Shown here: positions 17,401-25,529 of the stretch, piece after piece
Layout: every line of letters begins with the position of its first letter
How positions within the stretch are numbered: the stretch's first letter is position 1
Assembly: GCF_007097245.1 (NCBI RefSeq)
Contig: NZ_VJZT01000001.1
Coordinates: 124,001-188,000, forward strand
DNA: 64,000 bases
Direction of reading: 5' to 3'
DNA from: Flavobacterium restrictum
GTDB taxonomy: Bacteria; Bacteroidota; Bacteroidia; Flavobacteriales; Flavobacteriaceae
The notes under the pieces: generated by a model
What the model saw: only the letters and a program-made list of their open reading frames with translations
The model's database searches: none
Told to the model about the DNA's origin: nothing
Position numbers and translations under genes: made by a program

Positions 17401-18827
17401 TGATTTTGAAAGGAACAACGGATCGTTTGCGACCCGTATTATTAACGGCAGCCGCCGCAGCATTGGGATTTTTGCCCATGGCTATTTCTTCATCGGCGGG
17501 AGCAGAGGTACAACGCCCGCTGGCAACCGTTGTGATTGGTGGATTGTTTACGGCAACATTATTAACCATGCTGGTTTTGCCCATTTTATATAAAGTTTTC
17601 GACCAAAAAGCATTCAAAAAGCCAAAATTCAAGATCCATCAAAAAAGTACTTATTTGATGCTGCTTTTATTGTTTTCGAGCCTCACTTTTGCTCAAAAAA
17701 ACAATACCGAATTATCCGATTTAATCGCAAAAGCGACCACTAATAATAAGGGATTAAAAGTCGCTCAATTGCAGGTTAATAAAGCTGAAGCCTCCATAAA
17801 AGCGGCTTATACGTTTGACAAAACCAATGTGTATTACAGCTACGATCAAAATAATTTGGCTCTAAATAATCAACCGCTAAAGGTATTTGGGGTGCAACAA
17901 CGCTTTTTGTTCCCAACTGTTTATGCCGCACAAAAAAAGGTGTTTACAGCGGATTTTGAGCGAGAAAAAGGAAGCTTTGAATTGCAAAAAAACAAGTTGG
18001 CTTCTGGAGTTTCATCCGTGTATTATCATATTGTTTATTTGCAAAACAAGGAAAAAACATACCATTATTTAGACAGTTTGTATCAAAATTTTTCTAAAGC
18101 AAGTGCTCGCAAATTTGAATTAGGCGAAAGTAATTATTTAGAAAAAATCACCGCCGAAGCCAAGTTTAGAAAAATTAGAACAACGCTTTTGCAAATCGAT
18201 ACCGATAAAAAGCAACAGTACGAAATGCTCCAACAATTGGTACAAAACGATAACGAACTTACCATTAAATCCAATACAATTACGCCTTTAGTGTCTTTAA
18301 TGGATACTACAAGTTTAGCAATTCATAAAGCCTATTTAGAGCGTGTTACTAGTAATTATAAAAGTCAATTAAGTTTGCAAAAACAACAATGGTTGCCGGA
18401 TATTAATTTGGATTATTTTCAAGGAAAAAACAACGGTTTATCACAATCGCTATATGGTTTTCAGATAGGATTGGCAGTACCACTTTTGTTTTCGGGAACG
18501 GTTTCTAAAACTAAAGTTGCCCAACTGGAATTACAAAGTTGGGAGCAACAAAAAGCGCAAGAAGAACAAAAAATAACCCAATACCGAAATCAAAAAACCG
18601 CAGAATTAGCCAAATACGAGGAAGCAATAAAGTACTACAATGAATTTGGAAAAAAAGTAGCTGCCGAAATCATTAAAGTTGGGAGTAGAAGTTACCAGCA
18701 AGGCGAGATTGATTTTTTTCAATACATTCAAAGTTTAGAGAACGCAACGACCATTCAGGTGGAGTATTTGGAAGCTGTTTTGCAATACAATACCACCCAA
18801 TTGGATCTTCAATACCTTAATTTTTAA
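14493..18827 (+). CDS. CzcA-type heavy-metal RND pump fused to a TolC-like outer-membrane factor
   Basis: A 1444-aa fusion. Residues 1 to about 1045 are a full HME-type RND transporter (N-terminus MLEKIIAFSLKNKLMVLL, two large periplasmic loops, 12 helices). Helix 4 carries AIDFGIIIDGAVIIVE with Asp400, Asp406 and Glu413, the same spacing as the proton-relay acids of CzcA, which favours export of divalent Zn/Co/Cd over Cu(I). At about 1050-1068 there is a signal-peptide-like stretch (LMLLLLFSSLTFAQ), and residues from 1069 onward form an outer-membrane-factor domain with long coiled-coil helices. The TTG at 14469 overlaps the -7 element, so the ATG at 14493 is used. The adaptor gene follows after 11 bp. 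Similar fusions are known in Flavobacteriia. Confidence 0.93.
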   Translation: MLEKIIAFSLKNKLMVLLFTGIVFGFGIFSITQISIGAVPDVTNNQVQVITTSRNLATQDIEQFITYPVEIEMANLPGVKEIRSISKFGLSVVTIVFEDDLGTYLPRQLIAEKIKAASEKIPQGFGTPEMGPITTGLGEIYQYTLEVKPAFKNNYSVTDLRTIQDWVIKRQLSGIKGVVEINTWGGYLKQYEIAIIPSRLKAMNITMSEVYTALEKNNSIAGGAYIEKTNQSYFIRAEGKVKSLQDIENCVVKNTNGLPIYVKNVAEVRFGNANRFGAITGNGEGEKVLGQVMMLKGGNSKQVITDVKNRVAEIQKTLPEGVYINGFLERSELVGKTTFTVAENLILGCLIVIFVVLLLLGNWRSGLVVASIIPLCLLFAISLMNIFGIDANLMSLGAIDFGIIIDGAVIIVEFIAFQIAHKSVHLASLSKENRQQEIDQITFKSASKMMNSAVFGQLIILIVFIPILSLSGIEGKMFKPMAMTFSFALVGAMIFCFTYVPVVSSLFLKPKEENPNSISSRLLQKLNALYLPVITWALRNTKSVLYGAAGLLVLAMVVFSTMGGEFIPTLDEGDFVIQPVLKTGTSLTKTIATTTKIEKIILKNFPEVDQVVSRIGAAEVPTDPMSMEESDIIVKLKPKEEWVSATSKDALADKIKAAIEAQIPNMDIEFTQPIEMRFNELISGTRSDVAVKVFGEDLEVLAKKAKEIKMAIQNVAGASDIIIEKTEGLPQMAVVYDRSKIARYGLNITDLNETIALGFAGKTVGNVFEGEKRFDMVIRLDTTNRKDIDDLKNLYVATPTGQQIPLSELAKIEYAQGPAKISRDNTNRRIVVGINVRNRDLQSVVLDIQKIVDTKIKLPAGYYVKYGGQFENLQSAKARLAIAVPIALFLIFVLLYFAFGTVKEALMVYSAIPLSAVGGVLFLWIRNLPFSISAGVGFIALFGIAVLNGIVLIEHFKELKHNGMKNIDELILKGTTDRLRPVLLTAAAAALGFLPMAISSSAGAEVQRPLATVVIGGLFTATLLTMLVLPILYKVFDQKAFKKPKFKIHQKSTYLMLLLLFSSLTFAQKNNTELSDLIAKATTNNKGLKVAQLQVNKAEASIKAAYTFDKTNVYYSYDQNNLALNNQPLKVFGVQQRFLFPTVYAAQKKVFTADFEREKGSFELQKNKLASGVSSVYYHIVYLQNKEKTYHYLDSLYQNFSKASARKFELGESNYLEKITAEAKFRKIRTTLLQIDTDKKQQYEMLQQLVQNDNELTIKSNTITPLVSLMDTTSLAIHKAYLERVTSNYKSQLSLQKQQWLPDINLDYFQGKNNGLSQSLYGFQIGLAVPLLFSGTVSKTKVAQLELQSWEQQKAQEEQKITQYRNQKTAELAKYEEAIKYYNEFGKKVAAEIIKVGSRSYQQGEIDFFQYIQSLENATTIQVEYLEAVLQYNTTQLDLQYLNF

Positions 18828-18838
18828 CACTACAAAAC

Positions 18839-19954
18839 ATGAAAAAAATCATTTATACCTTTGCTCTCGCTTCTTTATTTTTAGCTTGCAAAGACGTAAA
18901 AGCCGACAAAATAAGTACCAATGATTCCAGTATAATCAAAGTCACAACCGCACAATTCAAATCATTGGGAATGAAAACGCGAAATCCTATTGATTACGAT
19001 TTTGATGTAGTTGTAAAAGCGTCTGGACGAATTGACGTTCCGCCAGAGAACAAAGCAAAAGTAACTGCTTTTTTAGGCGGATATGTCAAAAAAACAACTT
19101 TGCTAATAGGCGATAAAGTGACCAAGGGACAAGCATTGCTTACACTAGAAAGTACGGATTATCTGGATATTCAAAAAGAGTATTTGGATGTGGCAGAGCA
19201 AATTACCTTTTTGAAATCAGAATTTGAAAGACAAAAAACCTTGTATGACGAGAAAATTACTTCACAAAAAAACTACCTAAAAGCCGAAAGCGAATACCGC
19301 CGTGCCAAAGGAATGTATCAAAGTTTGCGTGCAAAATTGCAACTAGTAAACATCAATCCCGCCCAAGTCGAAAAAGGAAAACTAACAACGGTTGTGACCA
19401 TTTATGCGCCCATTTCGGGTTCGGTTTCGGTGATGAATGCCGAAGTGGGAATGCTTATTTCGCCGACCGATGTCATGCTAGAAATTGTAAATAATGCCGA
19501 TTTACACGTAGAATTATCTGTTTTTGAGAAAGATATTTTGCAAATAAAAGAAGGACAAAAAATCAAGTTTAAAGTCCCAGAAGCTTCAAGCGAATTATTT
19601 GATGCCGAAGTGCATTTGGTTGGAAAAACCATCGAAGGAAATGATAGAACAATCAATGTGCACGGACATTTAGATGCCAATGTAACCCAACGGTTACTCT
19701 CGGGAATGTTTGTTGAAGCCAGTATTATTGTAAATTCCAAAAAAGGAATGGCAGTTCCAACAGAAGCTGTATTGACAGAAAATAATAAAAGTTTTGTATT
19801 AGTATTGGATACCGCAAAAAATGGATTCACTTTCAAAAAAGTTGCCGTATCTTTAGGGATAAAATCAGAAAAATTCGTGGAGATGTTACCCAATAAAAGC
19901 ATCAATAAGAAATCAGTAATTTTGACAAAAGGTGTATTTGACATCGCCAATTAA
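18839..19954 (+). CDS. Periplasmic adaptor (membrane fusion) subunit of the RND pump, CusB/CzcB-like
   Basis: A 371-aa lipoprotein: the signal ends SLFLAC, giving an acylated Cys near residue 17. It has the usual MFP layout: a first half of the lipoyl domain (VKASGRIDVPPENKAKVTAF, then GGYVKKTTLLIGDKVTKGQ), a coiled-coil hairpin (about 110-165), the second lipoyl half (IYAPISGSVSVMNAEVGM), a beta-barrel and a membrane-proximal domain. It would link the pump to its outer-membrane channel across the periplasm. No Met-rich N-terminal copper site is evident, in agreement with a CzcB-like assignment. It lies 11 bp after the fused pump gene, without a separate OMF gene, as expected because that is part of the fusion. 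Confidence 0.92.
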   Translation: MKKIIYTFALASLFLACKDVKADKISTNDSSIIKVTTAQFKSLGMKTRNPIDYDFDVVVKASGRIDVPPENKAKVTAFLGGYVKKTTLLIGDKVTKGQALLTLESTDYLDIQKEYLDVAEQITFLKSEFERQKTLYDEKITSQKNYLKAESEYRRAKGMYQSLRAKLQLVNINPAQVEKGKLTTVVTIYAPISGSVSVMNAEVGMLISPTDVMLEIVNNADLHVELSVFEKDILQIKEGQKIKFKVPEASSELFDAEVHLVGKTIEGNDRTINVHGHLDANVTQRLLSGMFVEASIIVNSKKGMAVPTEAVLTENNKSFVLVLDTAKNGFTFKKVAVSLGIKSEKFVEMLPNKSINKKSVILTKGVFDIAN

Positions 19955-19974
19955 AAAAAAATAATTTATAAAGA

Positions 19975-20676
19975 ATGGATCATAAAGAAGCACATTTAAA
20001 AAGTTCCGCCTTCATCTCTGATATCGTAATTGGAATGAGTGACGGCTTAACAGTACCCTTTGCACTTGCAGCCGGCATCAGTGCGGTGATAGGAAGTACT
20101 AATCAAATGGTACTCACGGCAGGAGTTGCCGAGATTGTGGCGGGAAGTATTGCTATGAGTTTGGGTGGGTATCTAGCCGGAAAAACCGAGCAAGAGCATT
20201 ACGAAAACGAACTCAAACGCGAATACGAAGAAGTAGAAAACCTCCCCGAAAAAGAAATGGAAGAAGTGAGAGAAGTTTTTGCCGAATATGGAATTGATGA
20301 AGCGGGGCAAACACTTTTGGCAAACCAATTGGCAAAAGACAAGGATAAATGGGTTCATTTTATGATGAAATTCGAATTGGGTTTAGAGGAACCACATGCT
20401 GCCAGAGCTAGAAATTCGGCATTAACGATTGGTTCATCCTATTTTATTGGCGGATTATTGCCTTTGACCGCTTATTTTTTTACGAATACTCCAAAAGAAG
20501 GATTGGTGCTTTCGGCAGTAATCACAACGCTTTGTTTGTTTACTTTTGGTTATTTCAAAAGTAAAATGACAGGGCAACCTCCTATTTTTGGTGCTTTGAA
20601 AGTAACTTCAATAGGACTTCTTGCCGCCGCCGCTGCTTATTTTGTAGCCATTGGATTCGATACATTTTTTCATTAG
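19975..20676 (+). CDS. VIT1/CCC1-family iron/manganese transporter
   Basis: A 233-aa membrane protein. The N-terminal helix pattern DIVIGMSDGLTVPFALAAG is the CCC1/VIT1 signature, followed by AEIVAGSIAMSLGGYLAGK, whose Met/Gly positions are highly conserved. A charged cytoplasmic insert (EQEHYENELKREYEEVENLP, and FELGLEEP) supplies the Glu-rich metal-binding domain seen in plant VIT1. Three more helices follow. Members export Fe(II) or Mn(II) from the cytosol. It starts 20 bp after the adaptor gene and is very likely in the same operon, extending the metal range of the island. Confidence 0.9.
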   Translation: MDHKEAHLKSSAFISDIVIGMSDGLTVPFALAAGISAVIGSTNQMVLTAGVAEIVAGSIAMSLGGYLAGKTEQEHYENELKREYEEVENLPEKEMEEVREVFAEYGIDEAGQTLLANQLAKDKDKWVHFMMKFELGLEEPHAARARNSALTIGSSYFIGGLLPLTAYFFTNTPKEGLVLSAVITTLCLFTFGYFKSKMTGQPPIFGALKVTSIGLLAAAAAYFVAIGFDTFFH

Positions 20677-20717
20677 AATTATTAAATACTACCATATAAA
20701 TTTTAAAACAAACAACC

Positions 20718-21218
20718 ATGAACGACGCACATTTACACTTGATTGTGAACCATTTTCCAATTATTGGAACCATTTTTGGATTCGGAATACTACTACTAGG
20801 ATTGATTTTGGGTAATACTACCTTGAAAAATACAGCTTACGGCATTTTTATACTTGCCGCTCTTTTTGGTTTGGCAAGTATGGCTACGGGCGATGGTGCC
20901 GAGGAAATCGTTGCAGATATGCCTGGCATTGGCAAACAAATCATTCACGAACATGAGGAAATTGCCGAAAAATTAGCCTTGCTGTTAGATGTTTTGGGAG
21001 TGGTTTCGATTCTAGGATTGTTTTTGAATTATAAAAAACAGGCTAAAGCCAAATTGGTTTCCTATCTAGTACTTGTAATTGCGTGTGTCGCCGTTTTTGT
21101 AGCGCAACAAGTGGGTACTTCAGGTGGAGAAATTCGCCATTCCGAAATTAGACCCAATGCCACCGCAGCTCCAGCTCCTGCAGGAACTGAATCTACTACT
21201 AGTGAAGACAAAGATTAG
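20718..21218 (+). CDS. Small four-helix membrane protein, DUF2231-like
   Basis: A 166-aa protein with four hydrophobic helices (about 8-30, 36-56, 87-105, 111-130) and an Ala/Pro/Thr-rich C-terminal tail. The opening MNDAHLHLIVNHFPIIG has conserved His residues and the NHFP motif of DUF2231-type proteins. Another His-rich loop, QIIHEHEEIAEKLA, precedes helix 3. The His positions could bind haem or metal, but no function is established. It is the last gene before a terminator and follows the CCC1 gene by 41 bp, so it belongs to the metal operon by position. Confidence 0.6.
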   Translation: MNDAHLHLIVNHFPIIGTIFGFGILLLGLILGNTTLKNTAYGIFILAALFGLASMATGDGAEEIVADMPGIGKQIIHEHEEIAEKLALLLDVLGVVSILGLFLNYKKQAKAKLVSYLVLVIACVAVFVAQQVGTSGGEIRHSEIRPNATAAPAPAGTESTTSEDKD

Positions 21219-21235
21219 TAAAAATTATTGTTTAA

Positions 21236-21269
21236 TAAAAAATGCCTCCAAGTTTAGAGGCATTTTTTG
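21236..21269. terminator. Bidirectional terminator ending the metal island
   Basis: Perfect 8-bp stem AATGCCTC / GAGGCATT with A-rich and T-rich flanks, between convergent genes. Confidence 0.9.
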
Positions 21270-21295
21270 TGTCAATTAAAAAGTAAAATAACTCT

Positions 21296-22990
21296 TTAAC
21301 TCGCAAACAATAAAATCAGCAATTGCGCTATAAATATACGGGCAATGGTGACCAATGGATACACTGTAGCATAGGATTGATTGGGAATTTCGGAATCTAA
21401 ATATTTAGTGCTAAAAGCCAATGCGGCTGGATCAGTATAGGCACCACTCATAATTCCTACCAATTGGTAAAAGTTAAGTTTGAAGACAAAACGACCCAAT
21501 AATACCATGATTATGAGCGGAATAAAGGTAATGTAACAGCCGTAATAAATCCAAAGCCAACCATTGAATTTGATGAAATTATCATAAAATGCAGCTCCCG
21601 CATGAATACCAACAGCAGCAAAAAACAAACAAATTCCTAGGTCTTTCATAAAGTGAATTGCTCCATTATTGATATAGGAGTGGATTGCTCCAACACCGCC
21701 ATACCTACTAATAAATAATGCTGTAAGTAGTGGCCCTGCTGCAAATCCTAATTTTAAAGGAACGGGCAATGAGGGAATAAAAATAGGAATTGATCCAATG
21801 ATTATTCCAATGATTAATCCACCAAAGAGCGATAAAAAATCAGGTTCTAATAAGTTTTTTTCGGAGTTGCCAATTATTTTTTCTATTTCGCAAATGGCTT
21901 CTTTATTGCCTACAATCAATAATTTGTCACCATAAAAAAGTTCTAATGACGGTTGTGCCAATAGCTCTAGTCCAGAACGAACGACTCGAGTCACTTTTAA
22001 ATCGAATTTGTTGTGCAAATCCAATTCGGCTAGTGTTTTGTGTGTGGCTTTTTTATTGGTTACAAAAATAAATCTTGCCACAACATCACTTTCGGATTCG
22101 ATAAATAAATCGGTTGAAATTTTTCCAACAACGGCTATAAAACGAGTTACATCTTTTTGATTCCCAACTACCATAACAACATCTTTATCGTGGATTTTGG
22201 TGTCCAATGAGGGAGAGTAAACCACTTTGGAACCACTATTTTTAAGTCTCGAAATAATGATGTTATGACTATCCAACTCTTTAAAAATTTGGTAAATACT
22301 TTTTCCTAATAATTCGGGATTGGTAATTCGGCATTTTTCGTGAATGATTTTGTTTTCAGTGTCAAGCGATTTTTTTTGGAGTGAAAGACTTTCTTTTGCT
22401 AAATCAATTTTGAATATTGATTTAGATAAAATTATTGTGGTAATAATTCCAAAAACACCCAGCGGATACGTGATGGCATACGCAATAGTGGGGTCGCTAA
22501 AAACTTTGGTTGGAAACTGATTTTGGATTTCTTGCAACGTTGCTTTTGCCGCACCTAAACCCGGCGTATTGGTAACAGATCCGGACATTAACCCAACGGC
22601 ATTTTCGATATCAATTTTGGTAATTATATGAATGCCATACGTTATCAATCCGCCTAAAACCACCGCTCCTACGGCCAAGAGATTAAACAGTAAGCCGTCT
22701 TTTTTGAAGGATGAAAAGAATGAAGGCCCCACTTGAATTCCAATTCCATACACAAATAGAATGAGACCAAAATCGCGAACAAATACCAATATACTTTCGT
22801 CCATTCGATAGCCATAATGACCTAGAAACAAACCTACAAACATCACCGCCGAAACCCCAAGAGATACATTTCCTATTCGGATTCGACCCACAAAAAAACC
22901 AACGCTAATGGCAATTAACAAAACTATCAAGGATTGAGTAATGTCAGGTTCACTAGCAGGAAAAAACAACGTGTTAAACCAGTCAAACAT
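21296..22990 (-). CDS. AspT/YidE/YbjL-family putative transporter
   Basis: A 564-aa inner-membrane protein: two blocks of about five helices around a central cytoplasmic region (about 200-370) that contains two TrkA-C (RCK_C)-like domains (for example KSIYQIFKELDSHNIIISRL and LAELDLHNKFDLKVTRVVRSG). The first block has the family motif GSVTNTPGLGAAKA, and the second the matching MSGAYTDPAALAFS. The family includes the aspartate:alanine exchanger AspT and many uncharacterised anion transporters; the substrate here is not known. It stands alone, divergent from pckA, across a spacer with a MITE-like element. Confidence 0.88.
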   Translation of the reverse strand: MFDWFNTLFFPASEPDITQSLIVLLIAISVGFFVGRIRIGNVSLGVSAVMFVGLFLGHYGYRMDESILVFVRDFGLILFVYGIGIQVGPSFFSSFKKDGLLFNLLAVGAVVLGGLITYGIHIITKIDIENAVGLMSGSVTNTPGLGAAKATLQEIQNQFPTKVFSDPTIAYAITYPLGVFGIITTIILSKSIFKIDLAKESLSLQKKSLDTENKIIHEKCRITNPELLGKSIYQIFKELDSHNIIISRLKNSGSKVVYSPSLDTKIHDKDVVMVVGNQKDVTRFIAVVGKISTDLFIESESDVVARFIFVTNKKATHKTLAELDLHNKFDLKVTRVVRSGLELLAQPSLELFYGDKLLIVGNKEAICEIEKIIGNSEKNLLEPDFLSLFGGLIIGIIIGSIPIFIPSLPVPLKLGFAAGPLLTALFISRYGGVGAIHSYINNGAIHFMKDLGICLFFAAVGIHAGAAFYDNFIKFNGWLWIYYGCYITFIPLIIMVLLGRFVFKLNFYQLVGIMSGAYTDPAALAFSTKYLDSEIPNQSYATVYPLVTIARIFIAQLLILLFAS

Positions 22991-23089
22991 AATATTAAAA
23001 TTTTAGAGTTTAATTATACAACAAATTACTTGTTATTATTTTTACCTTTATATGATATAAATCAGCTTTTACGCAGTAATGTAAATGTA

Positions 23090-23375
23090 ATACCAATACT
23101 GTTTATAAAATAAGTAACAATCATCGTGTGATGTCGTGTTTTAAAAATTTGACAAAATGGAGTAATAGATTGATTTTGAACTATTATTCACAATATTGCT
23201 TCTTTTGACTTTACGACATTAAAACTTTCGACTTACTTAGTTCAAAGATGCGAAGTTATTTTTTCAAGATAATGAAAAAAATTATTGCTTAGCCTTCGCT
23301 ACGGAATTTTTTTTTGAGGAAGTATTGGATAAAAAGAACGAGTAGATTGGACTATTTTATAAGCAGTATTGGTAT
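23090..23375. mobile_element. MITE-like element with 22-bp terminal inverted repeats
   Basis: The left end (23090-23111, beginning ATACCAATACTG) and right end (23354-23375, ending CAGTATTGGTAT) are inverted repeats of 22 bp with one mismatch. The interior has no gene. If the ends are read as CCAATACTG, they are flanked by TA on both sides, as in IS630/mariner-type elements. A very similar end sequence recurs at 41414-41435. No transposase is present in the window. Confidence 0.5.
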
Positions 23376-23433
23376 AATTTATTAAGAGCAGTTAAATATC
23401 TTTTTTTTGAAAACCTCGGGAACCCCTGTCAAA

Positions 23434-23451
23434 CACGAAAACGTTTGCGTG
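23434..23451. promoter_or_regulatory. Palindrome upstream of pckA, operator or terminator
   Basis: CACGAAAACGTTTGCGTG is an 18-bp palindrome with one mismatched pair around a central AACGTT, a form typical of LacI-family operators. It lies 98 bp upstream of the pckA ATG. It is followed by eight T residues, so a terminator is an alternative reading. Confidence 0.4.
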
Positions 23452-23501
23452 ATTTTTTTTGGAACATGATAAAAATCAGTTTTTTTTAGCAGTAACCAAC
23501 C

Positions 23502-23509
23502 TACATTTG
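23502..23509 (+). promoter_or_regulatory. pckA -7 promoter element
   Basis: TACATTTG is an exact TAnnTTTG match 40 bp before the pckA ATG; the -33 region is only a T run. Confidence 0.5.
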
Positions 23510-23549
23510 AATAGAAATTAACAGTATCAATTTATAAAAACTAGAAATA

Positions 23550-25169
23550 ATGAAAAACATTAAAATTATTCAGGAATTACACAATCTAGGGATAACAGGC
23601 TATCACGAAGTGTCTTACAATCCCACTTATGAAGAATTGTATCAAGCCGAAGTATCTCATAAACGCAAAGGATACGAAAAAGGAGCTTTGACTGATACGG
23701 GTGCTGTAGCGGTAAAAACGGGTGTTTTTACTGGACGTTCTCCAAAGGATCGATACATTGTAAAAGACGATATTTCAAAAGATACCATTTATTGGGATGA
23801 TAAAGTTAATTTTCCAACGACAATTGGGATTTGGAATGATTTAAAGGCATTGGTATTGCGACAACTTTCTACCTCTCCTAAACTGTATGTTGTAGATGCT
23901 TTTTGTGGCACCAATGCCGATACGCGGTTGAAAGTTCGTTTTGTAATGGAAGTGGCCTGGCAAGCCCATTTTGTGACCAATATGTTTATTAGACCTTCTA
24001 TATATGAGTTGGAAAATTTTGGCGAACCTGATTTTATTGTCATGAATGGTTCCAAAACCACCAATCCAAACTGGAAAGAACAAGGTCTAAATTCCGAAAA
24101 CTTTGTCCTGTTTAATCTTACCGAGAAAGTCCAAATTATAGGCGGGACTTGGTATGGTGGCGAAATGAAAAAAGGAATGTTCTCGATGATGAATTATTAC
24201 TTACCACTCAAAGGAATGGCTTCTATGCACTGCTCCGCAAATGTGGGCGAAAAAGGAGATGTTGCCGTGTTTTTTGGACTTTCAGGAACAGGAAAAACCA
24301 CACTTTCTGCAGATCCAAAACGCTATTTGATTGGAGATGACGAGCACGGATGGGATAACAATGGCGTGTTCAATTACGAAGGCGGCTGTTATGCCAAAGT
24401 GATTGATTTGACCGAAGAAAACGAACCAGACATTTGGAGAGCCATAAAAAGAGATGCTTTGCTCGAAAATGTAATCGTTGACGAATATGGCGAAATTGAT
24501 TATTACGACCACAGTATTACCGAAAATTCAAGAGTTTCGTATCCAATTTATAACATTAACAAAATTGTATTGCCATCAAAAGCGGGGCATGCTAGTAAAA
24601 TAATCTATCTTTCTGCCGATGCTTTTGGCGTTTTGCCTCCCGTATCTATTTTGGACGAAGACCAAGCGCAATACCATTTTCTTTGTGGATATACTTCTAA
24701 ATTAGCTGGAACCGAAAGAGGAATAACCGAACCAGAACCTTCCTTTTCTCCTGCTTTTGGCGAAGCTTTCTTGACTTTGCACCCAACAATGTATTCTAAA
24801 ACGTTGATTGGAAAAATGAAAGAACATGGCGCTAAAGCCTACTTGGTAAACACAGGATGGAACGGTACTGGAAAAAGAATTTCGCTCAAAAACACAAGAG
24901 CAATCATTGATGCAATCATTAGCAGTGAAATTGATACGGTTGCCACCACCACAATTCCGTTCTTGAATTTAACAATTCCAACCCAATTGGATAAAGTGAG
25001 TGAAGGAATTTTGGATCCTAGAGACACGTATAAAGACGGTGCCGAATGGGAACGCAAAGCCAAAGATTTATCTGCTCGATACATCAAAAACTTCCAACAA
25101 TACACCAATACCGAGGAAGGAAAAAGACTTGTGTCAGCTGGACCATCACTAGAAGCTGTTTTAGTGTAA
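23550..25169 (+). CDS. pckA: Phosphoenolpyruvate carboxykinase (ATP)
   Basis: A cytoplasmic gluconeogenic enzyme converting oxaloacetate and ATP to phosphoenolpyruvate, CO2 and ADP. It is 539 aa, normal for the ATP-type family. Visible motifs: [20 protein letters not shown] near residues 50-70 (substrate Arg), [12 protein letters not shown] (Mn2+-binding Lys), the P-loop GLSGTGKT (243-250), the kinase-2 motif IGDDEHGWD, and the [15 protein letters not shown] stretch toward the C-terminus. The P-loop sequence assigns it to the ATP-dependent class and not the GTP class. It is monocistronic with its own terminator. The upstream palindrome may mediate carbon-source control. Confidence 0.97.
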   Translation: MKNIKIIQELHNLGITGYHEVSYNPTYEELYQAEVSHKRKGYEKGALTDTGAVAVKTGVFTGRSPKDRYIVKDDISKDTIYWDDKVNFPTTIGIWNDLKALVLRQLSTSPKLYVVDAFCGTNADTRLKVRFVMEVAWQAHFVTNMFIRPSIYELENFGEPDFIVMNGSKTTNPNWKEQGLNSENFVLFNLTEKVQIIGGTWYGGEMKKGMFSMMNYYLPLKGMASMHCSANVGEKGDVAVFFGLSGTGKTTLSADPKRYLIGDDEHGWDNNGVFNYEGGCYAKVIDLTEENEPDIWRAIKRDALLENVIVDEYGEIDYYDHSITENSRVSYPIYNINKIVLPSKAGHASKIIYLSADAFGVLPPVSILDEDQAQYHFLCGYTSKLAGTERGITEPEPSFSPAFGEAFLTLHPTMYSKTLIGKMKEHGAKAYLVNTGWNGTGKRISLKNTRAIIDAIISSEIDTVATTTIPFLNLTIPTQLDKVSEGILDPRDTYKDGAEWERKAKDLSARYIKNFQQYTNTEEGKRLVSAGPSLEAVLV

Positions 25170-25189
25170 TCAATTTTATAGATTGAAGA

Positions 25190-25228
25190 AACCCGTAAAT
25201 AGTATTTAGTAGTATTTACGGTTTTTTT
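25190..25228 (+). terminator. pckA terminator
   Basis: Stem CCGTAAAT (25193-25200) / ATTTACGG (25214-25221) followed by seven T. Confidence 0.85.
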
Positions 25229-25279
25229 GTCTACAATGATTTTAACAATTTTATCACAATAAGTTAAAATAAAAATTGG

Positions 25280-25308
25280 TTTGTAAGCCTATTATCTTTT
25301 ATATTTGC
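25280..25308 (+). promoter_or_regulatory. Histidine operon promoter
   Basis: TATATTTGC (25300-25308) is an exact -7; TTTG at 25280-25283 (16-bp spacing) or the overlapping TTGG at 25276 (20 bp) can serve as -33. It lies about 40 bp before the leader-peptide ATG. Confidence 0.7.
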
Positions 25309-25348
25309 AATCAGAAATCAAATAGATTTCCAAAACAAAAAATATCTT

Positions 25349-25408
25349 ATGTTATTAATTCAATCACATCACCATCATTTTCAAGATTGCTCTCAAGCGA
25401 TGTGTTAA
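25349..25408 (+). CDS. hisL: Histidine operon leader peptide
   Basis: A 19-residue open frame, MLLIQSHHHHFQDCSQAMC, with four consecutive His codons (25367-25378), ending 28 bp before a strong terminator hairpin and 121 bp before hisG. Ribosome stalling at the His codons when charged tRNA-His is scarce would let CTCAAGCG (25392-25399) pair with CGTTTGAG (25443-25450), which breaks up the terminator. This is the classical logic of enterobacterial his attenuation. CACATC (25365-25370) can pair with GATGTG (25399-25404) as a competing stem. The His run is directly seen; the switching mechanism is inference. Confidence 0.85.
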   Translation: MLLIQSHHHHFQDCSQAMC

Positions 25409-25435
25409 TGGTATGGATGTAAATAATCATATTTC

Positions 25436-25470
25436 AAAAACCCGTTTGAGTACATCAAGCGGGTTTTTTT
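25436..25470 (+). terminator. his attenuator terminator
   Basis: 12-bp stem AAACCCGTTTGA (25438-25449) / TCAAGCGGGTTT (25455-25466) with one G-T pair, 5-nt loop GTACA and a following T run, located between the leader peptide and hisG. Confidence 0.9.
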
Positions 25471-25529
25471 ATACCTAAAATTTGTACTCAAACCCAAAAC
25501 TAAAAACAACAACAAACAAAACTAAAAAA

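Larger units (their letters stand above)
22991..23549. other. 559-bp intergenic region before pckA
   Basis: Non-coding spacer between divergent genes. It holds a 286-bp element with inverted ends (23090-23375), a palindrome with a following T run (23434-23451) and a -7 element (23502-23509). No convincing small gene is present. Confidence 0.7.

Noticed and set aside
17111..17632. Minus-strand open frame of 173 codons opposite the RND gene
   Set aside because: Antisense to a strongly conserved transporter segment; composition is a shadow of the coding strand and no promoter or family resemblance is seen.
19402..19950. Minus-strand open frame of 182 codons opposite the adaptor gene
   Set aside because: Entirely inside the adaptor gene in antisense; low-complexity and unlike any family.
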